Program-made: the position numbers and the translations under genes
Shown: in pieces, positions 7,786 to 15,878 of the stretch
Layout: each line of letters begins with the position of its first letter
Position numbering within the stretch: the first letter of the stretch is position 1
The notes under the pieces: generated by a model
Seen by the model: the letters and a program-made list of their open reading frames with translations, nothing else
Told to the model about the DNA's origin: nothing
Databases searched by the model: none
From: Paenibacillus faecis
Lineage (GTDB): Bacteria; Bacillota; Bacilli; Paenibacillales; Paenibacillaceae
Assembly (NCBI RefSeq): GCF_008084145.1
Contig: NZ_VSDO01000005.1
Span: 558,001 to 622,000, forward strand
Length of the DNA stretch: 64,000 nucleotides
Direction of reading: 5' to 3'

Positions 7786-8627
7786 AGCTGCTCATTGTCG
7801 GAGGGAACGGGATGGCCGGCCATGTGCTGGTAGACTATTTCCGGCATCAGGGGCGACACCACGTGTTTTATACGAGCCGGGATCCCAAAGATCCCCAAGG
7901 GCTCTACCTGGATGCGTCCGACAGTTTCATGGTGGAAAAAGTGGTCGAAACCGTCCGCCCGGACATCCTGATCAACGCGGTGGGGGTGCTCAACCAGTTT
8001 GCCGAGCGGGATAAAATCAACGCCTACCATATTAACGGTTTTTTACCGCACCGCCTGCAGCGGGCGGCGGACCTGGCGGGAGCCCGGCTGATTCATATCA
8101 GCACCGATTGTGTTTTTGAGGGGACGCGGGGCGGCTACAACGAGGAGGATGAGCCGGACGGACAAAGTGTTTATGCCGTAACGAAAGCGCTCGGGGAAAT
8201 CCGGGCGCCCGGCCATTTAACGATTCGGACCTCGATCATCGGGCCGGAAATCCGGACCCGGCGCATCGGGCTCATGAACTGGTTTATGAGCTCAAACGGC
8301 GAGGTGTCCGGGTATACGCGCGTTCTGTGGAACGGGGTTACCACACTGGAACTGGCGAAGGCCATCGATGCGGTGATGGAGTCGTCCCTCTCCGGGCTGA
8401 TTCACCTGGCCCAGCCGATCCCGGTCAGCAAGCATGATCTGCTATTGCTGATTCAAGAAATCTGGGATCTCAAGCGGATTACCGTCGTTCCCAGCGATAC
8501 GCCCGTACAGGATCGGACGCTGGTGTCGACCCGCACCGATTGGACCTACAAAGTCCCTCCTTACCGGGAGATGCTGAAGGAGTTGGAGAGATGGATGAGA
8601 GAACGCAATTATTACAAAATAAGCTGA
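7782..8627 (+). CDS. RmlD-like SDR sugar-nucleotide reductase
   Basis: A 281-residue NAD(P)-dependent reductase related to dTDP-4-dehydrorhamnose reductase. GGNGMAGHVLVDYF at the N-terminus, STDCVFEGTRGGY, the YxxxK pair in YAVTKALGE, and IRTSIIGPEI are typical. It overlaps the previous gene by 4 bases (ATGA). It lacks the C-terminal cupin domain of CapF/FnlB and is close in length to the RmlD-type reductase WbvR. That favours the UDP-L-RhaNAc to UDP-L-QuiNAc branch over the L-FucNAc branch. The choice of product is inference. Confidence 0.85.
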   Translation: MKLLIVGGNGMAGHVLVDYFRHQGRHHVFYTSRDPKDPQGLYLDASDSFMVEKVVETVRPDILINAVGVLNQFAERDKINAYHINGFLPHRLQRAADLAGARLIHISTDCVFEGTRGGYNEEDEPDGQSVYAVTKALGEIRAPGHLTIRTSIIGPEIRTRRIGLMNWFMSSNGEVSGYTRVLWNGVTTLELAKAIDAVMESSLSGLIHLAQPIPVSKHDLLLLIQEIWDLKRITVVPSDTPVQDRTLVSTRTDWTYKVPPYREMLKELERWMRERNYYKIS

Positions 8628-9529
8628 TTCTCATCACGGGCGCCTCGGGGTTCACCGGGAGTCATGCCTGTCGTTACTTTGCTTCCATAGGCATGCGGGT
8701 GGCCGCGGTGGTGCGGGATGAACAGGGGCATGCCGGCCTGGGCGGAGTCACCTATCATCGCTGCGATCTGCTGTCTTATGAACAGGTCCGGGAAACGGTG
8801 AGCCGGATTCGGCCGGATTACGTTTTGCATTTGGGCGGCAAAAATTCCGTTCCCGAGTCATGGAAAGATCCGATGCTTTACATGGAATCCAACGTGCTCT
8901 CCGTTCTTTATTTACTCGACGCGCTGCGGGACATTCCCGCCTGCCGTACGCTTGTGGTGGGATCGCGCTTGTCCGGGCCGTCGCTTTCTTCTTCCTATCG
9001 TCCCCACCATCCTTACGGGCTGAGCAAAACGTTGCAAAAGCTGGTCGCGCTGTCCTGGAAACAGCTGTTCGACCAGCATGTCATTCTGGCGGAACCGAGC
9101 AATTTGATGGGCCCCGGACGTTCGACGGGCTTTTGCTCGCTGCTCGGCGGACGGATCGTTCAGGAGGAAAGAGAAGGGGGGACTCCCCCTTTTCGCGTCT
9201 CCTCCCGGCAGGAGCGGCGGGACTTTTTGGATGTCCGCGACGCGGTAAGGGCCTATGCCTTTTTGCTGGCCTATGGTTCCAGCGGGGAAATCTATCAGGT
9301 TTGCTCGGGCCAGCCCCGAACGCTCGAAGAAGTGACGACGACGATGCTAAACCTCTCGGGCAGCCGGATGACGGTAGAGTGGGGAGACAACCCGACGGCC
9401 GATTCCACGGCCGAGGTCATCCAGCCGGAATATCTGGAAAGGATCGGGTGGGTTCCCCTCTATCCCCTCCGGACTTCCCTGGAAGATATAATCCGATACT
9501 ACCGGGATGAAGCGAAAGGAGGAGATTGA
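8591..9529 (+). CDS. NAD-dependent epimerase/dehydratase (GDP-4-keto-6-deoxymannose reductase-like)
   Basis: A 312-residue extended SDR starting at ATG 8591. AAGGAG at 8578-8583 decides the start, which overlaps the previous gene by 37 bases. N-terminal GASGFTGSHACRYF, DYVLHLGGKNSVPES, active-site YGLSK, PSNLMGPGRSTGFCS and RRDFLDVRDAVRAY resemble GDP-4-dehydro-6-deoxy-D-mannose reductases and GDP-mannose dehydratase relatives. No GDP-mannose dehydratase is present in the window, so its substrate may instead be the deoxyhexose made by the neighbouring genes. A further sugar-nucleotide step for the spore glycan is likely. Confidence 0.82.
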   Translation: MDERTQLLQNKLILITGASGFTGSHACRYFASIGMRVAAVVRDEQGHAGLGGVTYHRCDLLSYEQVRETVSRIRPDYVLHLGGKNSVPESWKDPMLYMESNVLSVLYLLDALRDIPACRTLVVGSRLSGPSLSSSYRPHHPYGLSKTLQKLVALSWKQLFDQHVILAEPSNLMGPGRSTGFCSLLGGRIVQEEREGGTPPFRVSSRQERRDFLDVRDAVRAYAFLLAYGSSGEIYQVCSGQPRTLEEVTTTMLNLSGSRMTVEWGDNPTADSTAEVIQPEYLERIGWVPLYPLRTSLEDIIRYYRDEAKGGD

Positions 9530-9530
9530 G

Positions 9531-10247
9531 GTGCTTCCGTTAGTTACCATCGTCATTCCTTTCTACAATTGCGCCTATATCGATCAGGCCGTACAGAGCG
9601 CATTGAACCAAACTTATAAACCTTTGGAAATCATCGTGGTGGATGACGGATCCACCCGGCATGCCGACCGTCTTACGCCTTATCTTCCTTATATCAGTTA
9701 TATGGGAAAAGCGAACGGGGGCACGGCCACGGCGCTGAACCACGGCATTAGGAACGCTTCCGGCGAATATATCGCCTGGCTGAGTTCGGATGATTTGTTC
9801 TACCCCGATAAAATCGCACATCAAGTAGCTTTTATGCGCGATCAGCGCGCACGCATTTCCCATACGAATTTTAACTATATCGATCAAACGGGAAAGGTGA
9901 CTCAATATCAGGTTTCTCCGGGATTCAAGGTAACGACCGATTTCTACCGCGGCTTTTTGAACGGGAACCCCGTTAACGGATGTACGGTGATGGTCAAGAA
10001 GGAGCTGTTTCAGACGATCGGCCTGTTTGACGAAAGCCTTCCTTACACCCATGACCTGGATTTCTGGTTTCGGGCGATCGTGAGCGGTACGTGTTTTCCG
10101 TTTCTCAACGAGGCGCTGACGGCCTACCGCTGGCATGATGCCATGGGAACATTGCGTCATCAGGAGAAGATTATGCCGGAATATTTGAATACGCAGGCCC
10201 GGCATCGGGAAGCGCTGCTTCAAGTGTTGGCGCGCACGAATCTATAG
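9531..10247 (+). CDS. GT2-family glycosyltransferase
   Basis: A 238-residue GT-A glycosyltransferase starting at GTG 9531, one base after the previous stop region. AAAGGAGGAG at 9517-9524 fixes this start over ATG 9507. It opens with LVTIVIPFYNCAYIDQAVQS and has ALNQTYKPLEIIVVDDGS, the DxD-equivalent WLSSDDLF and an ED-like TYTHDLDFWFR-type segment (YTHDLDFWFRAI). No membrane segment, so cytosolic. It ends the glycan biosynthesis operon that begins at the CgeB-like genes. Donor sugar could be the activated deoxyhexose made upstream (inference). Confidence 0.88.
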   Translation: MLPLVTIVIPFYNCAYIDQAVQSALNQTYKPLEIIVVDDGSTRHADRLTPYLPYISYMGKANGGTATALNHGIRNASGEYIAWLSSDDLFYPDKIAHQVAFMRDQRARISHTNFNYIDQTGKVTQYQVSPGFKVTTDFYRGFLNGNPVNGCTVMVKKELFQTIGLFDESLPYTHDLDFWFRAIVSGTCFPFLNEALTAYRWHDAMGTLRHQEKIMPEYLNTQARHREALLQVLARTNL

Positions 10248-10308
10248 CATTCTATTAATTCGGAAAGTTAATCTACCTCCTTTCGCCTCTTTTGCTATTC
10301 TTGGATAA

Positions 10309-10344
10309 TTCGTCCAACCCTGTTCTGGCACGCTGCATAGAATA
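10309..10344 (+). promoter_or_regulatory. Sigma-K-like promoter with TTCGTCCA box (jelly-roll gene 1)
   Basis: CATAGAATA (10336-10344) is an exact CATAnnnTA sigma-K -10. ACC at 10317-10319 lies 16 bases upstream as a -35. An octamer TTCGTCCA (10309-10316) lies 19 bases before the -10, and the same octamer with the same spacing precedes the next paralogous gene. Conservation of box and spacing between two duplicated genes supports a real late-sporulation promoter. Confidence 0.6.
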
Positions 10345-10369
10345 GCATCAGAAAGGAGGGAGAAAACCA

Positions 10370-10819
10370 ATGCCGAACTTTTTAGTAGACAGCCAGCTTT
10401 CACAGAACGCTTCGACCGCGAATTCCATTTCGATCGCCGCGTCATCGACACCCGCTTTGTTTGGCACACTCGGATTGGACACGGCGGATGCCGGTTCCAA
10501 CTTGCGTGTCCACTTCAGCGCCACCGTTACGCTGAGCGCCACCATATCCATTCTTGTCCCTGTAACGATCACGATCCGACGTGTTATTAACGGCGTACCG
10601 ACAACGGTTTATACGGCCACGAAATCACTGCCGGTCGGAACACTGCTGCTGACGACGGATGTCTTCACGATTAGCGGAATCGATACCCCGCCGCCTGCGG
10701 ATTTCATCATCTATCAAGCTTTTGTCAGCATTCCGGCAGGCTTGGCCGTCACCCCGACCCGGGTTGGTCCGGAGAGCTTCCAGGCTGTAGCTTATTCCGA
10801 CTTGCCGACTCCTGTGTAA
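10370..10819 (+). CDS. Jelly-roll-like spore-surface protein 1
   Basis: A 149-residue beta-strand-rich protein without signal peptide, with AAAGGAGGG at about 10351. Alternating hydrophobic/Thr/Ser strands (LRVHFSATVTLSATISILVP) and the C-terminal block YQAFVSIPAG...RVGPESFQAVAYSD recall the compact C-terminal domains of exosporium BclA-type proteins. That resemblance is by pattern, not alignment. The product at 11006-11440 is a clear paralogue and the 15432-15821 product a distant one. Single-gene transcript: sigma-K-like promoter upstream, strong terminator downstream. A mother-cell protein assembling on the spore surface, and possibly the acceptor for the glycans made next door, is inferred. 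Confidence 0.72.
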   Translation: MPNFLVDSQLSQNASTANSISIAASSTPALFGTLGLDTADAGSNLRVHFSATVTLSATISILVPVTITIRRVINGVPTTVYTATKSLPVGTLLLTTDVFTISGIDTPPPADFIIYQAFVSIPAGLAVTPTRVGPESFQAVAYSDLPTPV

Positions 10820-10830
10820 TGCATGTTCAA

Positions 10831-10864
10831 AAACCGCCGGGATCCTGGATCCCGGCGGTTTTTA
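10831..10864 (+). terminator. Rho-independent terminator after jelly-roll gene 1
   Basis: Perfect 13-base arms (AACCGCCGGGATC and GATCCCGGCGGTT) around a short loop, followed by a T run. Confidence 0.9.
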
Positions 10865-10944
10865 CATATACCCCTGCTTTAGCTGCTGAAAAGTCTCTAT
10901 TAGATTTAATCTGTTTAAGAGCCTCTTTTAACATAACGGGAAAG

Positions 10945-10980
10945 TTCGTCCATGCGAAATCTTTCTACTTACATACGATA
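10945..10980 (+). promoter_or_regulatory. Sigma-K-like promoter with TTCGTCCA box (jelly-roll gene 2)
   Basis: CATACGATA (10972-10980) matches the sigma-K -10 pattern. TTCGTCCA (10945-10952) is 19 bases upstream, exactly as before the paralogue. The -35 has CAT instead of CAC, so the match there is poorer. Confidence 0.55.
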
Positions 10981-11005
10981 GAATTATGAAAGGAGGTAGA
11001 ATTTA

Positions 11006-11440
11006 ATGCCAAGACAATTTCTTGACGCGAAGGTAGCCGTAAATTCCCTGGGGGGCACTGCGGTCACGACGACACCCGCCATTTTCGGTACGCTCGGGTT
11101 GAATACTTCGGCCGCGGGTCCCGACCTGGAAATTCAGTTCTCCGCCACGGTGACAATCTCCGTTGCAAGTACCGCTCCCACCAATGTAACAATTACTATT
11201 AACCGGATTTCGTCGCTGGGAACAGTACCGGTTTACACAGTAACCGAAGGCTTCCCGACCGTTAGCGGCGAAGGCGGGCAATTTGCCTTCACGATTGCCG
11301 GAGCCGATTATCATCCGCCGAACCCTGATGGCTTCCTGATTTACCAAGCGGTTGTGTCCGTGAACAGCACGACAGCTACGCCGACTCGCGTCGGTCCCGA
11401 AAGCTTGATCGCCGCCGCTTATTCCGAACCCGCCGTTTAA
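11006..11440 (+). CDS. Jelly-roll-like spore-surface protein 2
   Basis: A 144-residue paralogue of the 10370-10819 product. Both share FGTLGL, FSATVT, the VPVYTVTE/VYTATK strand, IYQAVVSV and the C-terminal TRVGPES-AAAYSE block. GAAAGGAGG at about 10988 is the ribosome binding site. Between strands it is rich in Thr, Ser and Ala and lacks Cys. Tandem duplication with conserved promoter architecture suggests two subunits of one surface layer, or dose. No catalytic signature is visible. Confidence 0.72.
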   Translation: MPRQFLDAKVAVNSLGGTAVTTTPAIFGTLGLNTSAAGPDLEIQFSATVTISVASTAPTNVTITINRISSLGTVPVYTVTEGFPTVSGEGGQFAFTIAGADYHPPNPDGFLIYQAVVSVNSTTATPTRVGPESLIAAAYSEPAV

Positions 11441-11475
11441 TCGCTCTAGCTCTAACCCTGCATACTCCCTCTCTA

Positions 11476-11511
11476 GCCGGCCCTCGGGTATACCCGGGGG
11501 CCGGCCTTTTT
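11476..11511 (+). terminator. Rho-independent terminator after jelly-roll gene 2
   Basis: Fifteen-base arms (GCCGGCCCTCGGGTA / TACCCGGGGGCCGGC, one G-T pair) followed by CTTTTTG. It lies directly against the left end of the IS200-type element. Confidence 0.88.
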
Positions 11512-11520
11512 GTCGAAGAA

Positions 11521-12247
11521 AACCCCCAGTTTGACTGGGGGTTCAGGAAAGCTTATAGCTATGAGTAAAAATCCCTTGACCTTTATGATAAAATGATAGC
11601 CGGTCTGCCAACCGCATCATGAAATCAAGGAGGACAAGGGAAATGGATAAGAGCAGTCTAGCACATACACGCTGGAACTGCAAATACCATATCGTATTTG
11701 CGCCAAAGTACAGACGACAAGTGATCTATGGGAAATTAAAAAGAGAAATCGGAAAAATCATTCGAGAGCTATGTGAGAGAAAAGGTGTGGAGATTCATGA
11801 GGCGGAGGCATGCCCAGACCATATTCACATGCTGGTAAGTATCCCTCCTAAGTTAAGTGTGTCGGAATTTATGGGATACTTGAAGGGAAAAAGTTCGCTG
11901 ATGATCTTCGATAAGTTTGCGAACCTAAAGTATCGGTACGGAAATCGACAGTTTTGGTGTAGAGGATACTTTGTGGATACGGTAGGACGTAACAGGAAAG
12001 CGATCGTCGAATACATTCGGAATCAGCTAACAGAAGATAAGAACTACGAACAACTCACGATGAAAGAACTGTTCGACCCGTTTACGGGTGAGTCGGTAGG
12101 AAAGGGCAAGTAAAAAAGCCCCTTTAAGGGGCATGCCCGAGACCGCTCGCGGTTGGCAGACTTTCAGTGCGCCTTCTTAGGCGCTTGCTAGTACCATGCC
12201 CTTATAGGGCTGATGGAAGCCACCGGCTAAGCCGGTGGTTATGACTT
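11521..12247. mobile_element. IS200-group (IS200/IS605) insertion sequence
   Basis: About 725 bases with a single tnpA and no tnpB, the usual IS200 layout. The left end carries a subterminal hairpin (AACCCCCAG TTTGA CTGGGGGTT, 11521-11543). The right end carries another (CCACCGGC TAA GCCGGTGG, 12221-12239) followed by ATGACTTAA. IS200 elements move as single strands and make no target duplication, so the exact ends (about 11519-11521 and 12240-12250) cannot be fixed without an empty-site comparison. Bases 12114-12220 between tnpA and the right hairpin contain no gene but several short stem-loops. Confidence 0.85.
11643..12113 (+). CDS. tnpA: IS200-type Y1 transposase TnpA
   Basis: A 156-residue HUH/Y1 single-strand transposase. 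The HUH pair is visible in CPDHIHMLVSIPP (His-Ile-His), and the nucleophile tyrosine lies in AIVEYIRNQ at ~127. KYHIVFAPKYRRQV and the WCRGYFVDTVG segment are typical of the family. AGGAGG at 11629 sets the start at ATG 11643, not the in-frame ATG at 11619. Full family length, so probably active. Confidence 0.93.
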   Translation: MDKSSLAHTRWNCKYHIVFAPKYRRQVIYGKLKREIGKIIRELCERKGVEIHEAEACPDHIHMLVSIPPKLSVSEFMGYLKGKSSLMIFDKFANLKYRYGNRQFWCRGYFVDTVGRNRKAIVEYIRNQLTEDKNYEQLTMKELFDPFTGESVGKGK

Positions 12248-12387
12248 AAATTTGTCTTTCTAATTTGTCCCGGGGGAAAGGCCAATGACGTGACCGGGGG
12301 TTCGGGAAGGGGAATATACTGTAATATCGCACAAGTTCACTTAAGTCGCGCTCTGCCGGAAGGCCGATCGCCCGGGAAGGAGAAGGC

Positions 12388-13806
12388 ATGAGAATCCTGC
12401 TTGCAACTTATTGGCTTATCCCGCATGTGGGCGGAGTCTGGAAATTTATGATGCAGATCAAGCAGCACTTGGAGGCGCTTGGACATGAAGTCGATTTAAT
12501 GGGGAATAGTCCGGATTACAGTAAATACCACATTTGGAATCGGGGTTTAGAGCTGCCCAAAGCGGAACTTCGCCCGCTGTTGGAGGCCAAACTGGACAAA
12601 GCCAAAGCCCCCTTGCTCCATGCGCAAAGTCCCATCGATTTCTATGAGCTGGATCGCTATATGATGGAGCTGTCGGCCGCCTACTTCGGCCTGGACCGAT
12701 ACGATGTGATTCATACTCAGGATATATTTTCCGCCAGGGCGCTTGCCAGGGTTAAGCCGCCGCACATTCCCCTGATCGCACATCTCCATGGGTCGGTAGC
12801 CACGGAATTAAAAAATCACTTTATCAAGAACCCGCATCTGAATGTGAACGCAAGCTCGCCGGCTTGGCGGTATTTCGAGATCATGGAGCATTATGGAGCG
12901 ATGTCCGGAGATCTGGCGATTACCGCCAACCAGGTGCAGCGGAACAAGTTGATCCATGAATACTGGGTCCCTGCTTCGCGGATCGCCGCCTTTCAATACG
13001 GACTGGATGCCGAGGCTTTCCGGCAGAGTTTAATACGCGGAACCTCCATCAGGCGCCCCGAACGAAAGAAAGTGATTATTTTTCCGGCGCGTCTCACCGC
13101 GGTAAAAGGCATCGACGTGTTGATTTCGGCGTTGGGGATCCTTAAATCCGCGCGAAGGGATTGGGTCTGCTGGATTGTGGGCGAAGGGGAGAAGCGCCAG
13201 GAATTGGAGCGGCAAGTCGCCACACTGCAACTGCAGGAAGACGTCCTTTTTTTGGGGGAACGGGATGATGTGCCCGCGCTGCTTGCGATCTCCGATATAT
13301 TCGTTCACTCGTGCATCCAGGATAATCAGCCGTTTTCGGTGATGGAGGCGCAGATGGCTGGACTGGCGGTTTGCGTTTCGGACGCAGGGGGACTGCCGGA
13401 AATGGTGGAACACGGCAAGACCGGCTTGATTTCGCCGGTAAACGATCCCGCCAGCCTGGCCTCCCAGTTGTCTCTTTTGCTTGAAAATGAAGCTCTCCGC
13501 AGGGAACTCGGACGAAATGCACAGGCTTGGGGGAGCGTCCATTGGTCGATGAATGCGATGATTCAAAGATTGTTGTCCGTCTATCATTTGGCGGTTGCTG
13601 AACCCATCCACAAGCGGACGGAAGGTGCGGCAAGCCCTCCTACCAAATCTCATAAAGTCAGCGGAGATCTGTATAATCGGATTTTCGCGGTACCGTCGGC
13701 TCACCCCGAAATTTTGGTCGATTCCGCGGTGTGGGACCGGATTCTCGCCCATCTTCCCCGAGGATATATGGTCTATGATTCGGAGGTTTTGGAACTCACC
13801 CGCTGA
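12388..13806 (+). CDS. GT4-type glycosyltransferase with C-terminal extension
   Basis: A 472-residue GT-B enzyme. WLIPHVGGVWKFM at the N-terminus, IAHLHGSVATE, FPARLTAVKGIDVLISAL and the E-x7-E-like SVMEAQMAGLAVCVSDAGG are those of GT4. About 60 residues after ~410 (from TEGAASPPTKSHKVSGD) do not belong to the fold and may be a separate docking domain. AAGGAGAAGG directly precedes the start. The IS200 element upstream lies between this gene and the rest of the cluster, so its promoter may be altered. A terminator follows at 13825. Confidence 0.88.
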   Translation: MRILLATYWLIPHVGGVWKFMMQIKQHLEALGHEVDLMGNSPDYSKYHIWNRGLELPKAELRPLLEAKLDKAKAPLLHAQSPIDFYELDRYMMELSAAYFGLDRYDVIHTQDIFSARALARVKPPHIPLIAHLHGSVATELKNHFIKNPHLNVNASSPAWRYFEIMEHYGAMSGDLAITANQVQRNKLIHEYWVPASRIAAFQYGLDAEAFRQSLIRGTSIRRPERKKVIIFPARLTAVKGIDVLISALGILKSARRDWVCWIVGEGEKRQELERQVATLQLQEDVLFLGERDDVPALLAISDIFVHSCIQDNQPFSVMEAQMAGLAVCVSDAGGLPEMVEHGKTGLISPVNDPASLASQLSLLLENEALRRELGRNAQAWGSVHWSMNAMIQRLLSVYHLAVAEPIHKRTEGAASPPTKSHKVSGDLYNRIFAVPSAHPEILVDSAVWDRILAHLPRGYMVYDSEVLELTR

Positions 13807-13824
13807 AGCCTTGAGCGAAAAAAC

Positions 13825-13860
13825 CAGGCAGTTCCCGCCACCGGGGCCGCCTGTTTTTTT
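13825..13860 (+). terminator. Rho-independent terminator
   Basis: CAGGC...GCCTG closing stem with an inner TTCCCG/CGGGG stem, then seven T. It ends the GT4 gene transcript. Confidence 0.8.
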
Positions 13861-13986
13861 GCTTTCGACGGGCATTTCGAAGCTGTTCTTTTAAGAATAG
13901 GTTGTACCCGGCGGGAGGGTGCCCTTCCCTTTGAAGAGGAAAAGCATACCATGGCTTATAGAAGATTTCTGCATTGGAGGGCTGGT

Positions 13987-14322
13987 ATGTCTACTTTAAG
14001 AATCAAGGCGACGGAAAACGGAAAAATCGATTCCCGATATATTCAAACTGTGGACGTATCTTTGACCAATTTGGGAGGGAACGGCTTTGAGTTTTTACTG
14101 TTGGGATATGGGCCGTATGGACTGATTCACCGCCGCCTTTATCATTTGGGACAGGGAGAGAGCGTGACGATTCCGAAAATCATGACTGAGCATGCTCCTT
14201 TTGAAATCCTCGTGGTCACCAACGCGCCGAATTATGATAGGACCGGTTTGACCCTTTTCGCCCGAAACCAGCAGGAAACCGTGGCTATCTTCACTCAGGA
14301 GGATGCGATACGGGAAACTTAA
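13987..14322 (+). CDS. Small beta-rich protein of the spore-surface cluster
   Basis: A 111-residue protein of unknown function. GGAGG at 13976-13980 supports ATG 13987 over the upstream in-frame ATG at 13951. Predicted strands alternate with turns (VDVSLTNLGGNGFEFLLLGY, EILVVTNAPNYDRTGLTLFA), suggesting a small beta-sandwich. It precedes the GT4 gene by 18 bases and is co-transcribed with it and the next small protein. Likely a structural or acceptor protein; not recognised. Confidence 0.65.
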   Translation: MSTLRIKATENGKIDSRYIQTVDVSLTNLGGNGFEFLLLGYGPYGLIHRRLYHLGQGESVTIPKIMTEHAPFEILVVTNAPNYDRTGLTLFARNQQETVAIFTQEDAIRET

Positions 14323-14340
14323 CATCAGGGAGGTGGGACG

Positions 14341-15435
14341 GTGAAGGTGCTGTTCGTTTTTTACGTACCCAGCGGCGGCGTCCATTCCTTAAATCGCCAG
14401 CGTTGCCTCGCCCTGCGTCGACACGGGATTCAGGCGGATTGCCTGTATTACGACTGGGGGGCGGGGTTTCAAAGCCTGGAGGATTTTCCGGTCTACCTGA
14501 CCCGGGACGATCGAGAAACCGCGCACATTTTGCGGTCAAGGAACTATGACCTTATCGTCGTGACTTCGGACTTCACGTGTTTTGAGCGTTTCAGAAAACT
14601 GGGCTATACCGGGAAAATGGCGCTGGAAATTCAAGGATACGGCCCACCGGAGCTTGCCCGCCGTAGACTGGTGGAGGGGGCTCCGGCGATCCAGGCCCAT
14701 GCTTCGGCGCTTCTTAACCCCAATACGCCGCACATCGCTTTGTTATTGCAGGAAATGTATCCGTCAATCCCGTTGTTTCAATTTAACAACTGTTTTGATT
14801 ATGAGCGGTTTACTTACCGGGAGCAGGCCGGTCACGGTGCCGATTCGCCGATCATCGCCTGGCTGGGCCGAATCGAAGACAACAAAAACTGGCGGGAATT
14901 TTTATATATCGGATACGCACTCCAAAAGCATTATCCCCAGCTCAAGCTTTGGATGTTCGAAGATTCCAATTTAGCCGATCCCGAGGAAAAGGTACAGTTC
15001 GACCGCATGGTGGAGCTGTTGCAATTAAGTTCCCGCTTGACGGTACGCTCCAATGTGCCTAATGACCATATGATGCATTACTTTTCACGGATCGGGGATT
15101 CGGGCGGGTTTCTGTGCTCCACTTCCAAAGCGGAGGGCTCGCCTCAGGCTATACTGGAAGCGATGAGCTGCAGATGTCCCGTACTGGCGGCGGATTGTGA
15201 CGGTGTGTTTGCCTCCGTCGTTCACAATATTACCGGCAAGAACTACAGGCTCGGCGATATTGAACATGCCGTCAGGGAAGCTATCGAACTGATCGATAAC
15301 GGCCCGCTTCGCCAAAACATCCAATCGGCCGCGCTTCTGCATGTCCAGACCGAATTTAATTCGGAGGTGTACTGCCGTAATTTTATCGGGATGCTCCAGG
15401 AAATTGTTGAGGGAAGAGGGGGGAACGGTTTTTGA
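14341..15435 (+). CDS. GT4-type glycosyltransferase
   Basis: A 364-residue GT-B enzyme starting at GTG 14341 after GGAGGTG. FYVPSGGVHSLNRQRCLAL opens the acceptor domain, IIAWLGRIEDNKNWREFLYI starts the donor domain, and the donor-binding E-x7-E is in KAEGSPQAILEAMSCRCPVL at ~263. No tail or membrane segment. It is translationally coupled to the jelly-roll-like gene that follows (4-base overlap), which hints that enzyme and possible acceptor are made together. Confidence 0.88.
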   Translation: MKVLFVFYVPSGGVHSLNRQRCLALRRHGIQADCLYYDWGAGFQSLEDFPVYLTRDDRETAHILRSRNYDLIVVTSDFTCFERFRKLGYTGKMALEIQGYGPPELARRRLVEGAPAIQAHASALLNPNTPHIALLLQEMYPSIPLFQFNNCFDYERFTYREQAGHGADSPIIAWLGRIEDNKNWREFLYIGYALQKHYPQLKLWMFEDSNLADPEEKVQFDRMVELLQLSSRLTVRSNVPNDHMMHYFSRIGDSGGFLCSTSKAEGSPQAILEAMSCRCPVLAADCDGVFASVVHNITGKNYRLGDIEHAVREAIELIDNGPLRQNIQSAALLHVQTEFNSEVYCRNFIGMLQEIVEGRGGNGF

Positions 15436-15821
15436 AATATACGCATAAAGTAGGGACGGCCGCCGGAACCTTTCCGCCTTTTTTGGTTGGCGGGAAAGAA
15501 GTCATCCTGACGTCGGTGACGATGATGAGCATTTCGCCCGGCGATCTGCTGGTTTTGCGGCTGGATGTGGGATGGAAGAAACCGACACATGGGGATGCAG
15601 GTGAAATCGAGTTGAAGATCCGGAAGGATAGCCCCGATGGCCCCGTGATCTATCGGATCCTGGAAACCTGTGTTGAAAAGGCCTATACGATGGAGAGGGT
15701 GACGGATATCGGGAACGTTCCGGTTCAGCACTACTATTTGACCGCTTGCTCCGCGGACAGCCGGGCCGTCATAACGGGGCCTTATTCCCTGCAGGGTTCG
15801 GTATTTCCCAAAAACGAATAA
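15432..15821 (+). CDS. Jelly-roll-like spore-surface protein 3 (divergent)
   Basis: A 129-residue protein with TTG start overlapping the previous stop; GAGGGGGGAA precedes it. It aligns loosely with the 10370 and 11006 products: a LLVLRLDVGW strand where they have LxxxFSATVT, then GPVIYRIL for VPVYTV. HYYLTACSADSRAVITGPYS matches IYQAFVSIPAG...VGPES. It keeps the G-P-x-S signature near the C-terminus. No signal peptide. Likely the third member of a surface beta-sandwich family in this cluster. Confidence 0.62.
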   Translation: MKYTHKVGTAAGTFPPFLVGGKEVILTSVTMMSISPGDLLVLRLDVGWKKPTHGDAGEIELKIRKDSPDGPVIYRILETCVEKAYTMERVTDIGNVPVQHYYLTACSADSRAVITGPYSLQGSVFPKNE

Positions 15822-15822
15822 T

Positions 15823-15865
15823 CAAAAGGCTGACGTTTCGCGAAAATTGCGAAGTCAGCCTTTTG
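15823..15865. terminator. Bidirectional terminator between convergent genes
   Basis: CAAAAGGCTGAC / GTCAGCCTTTTG arms around an inner TTCGC/GCGAA stem, with A/T runs on both sides. It serves both the cluster above and the minus-strand epimerase gene below. Confidence 0.82.
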
Positions 15866-15878
15866 GTATGTTTTAGGG

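Noticed and set aside
13030-13875. 281-codon minus-strand frame
   Set aside because: Antisense to the GT4 gene with clear motifs and a terminator.
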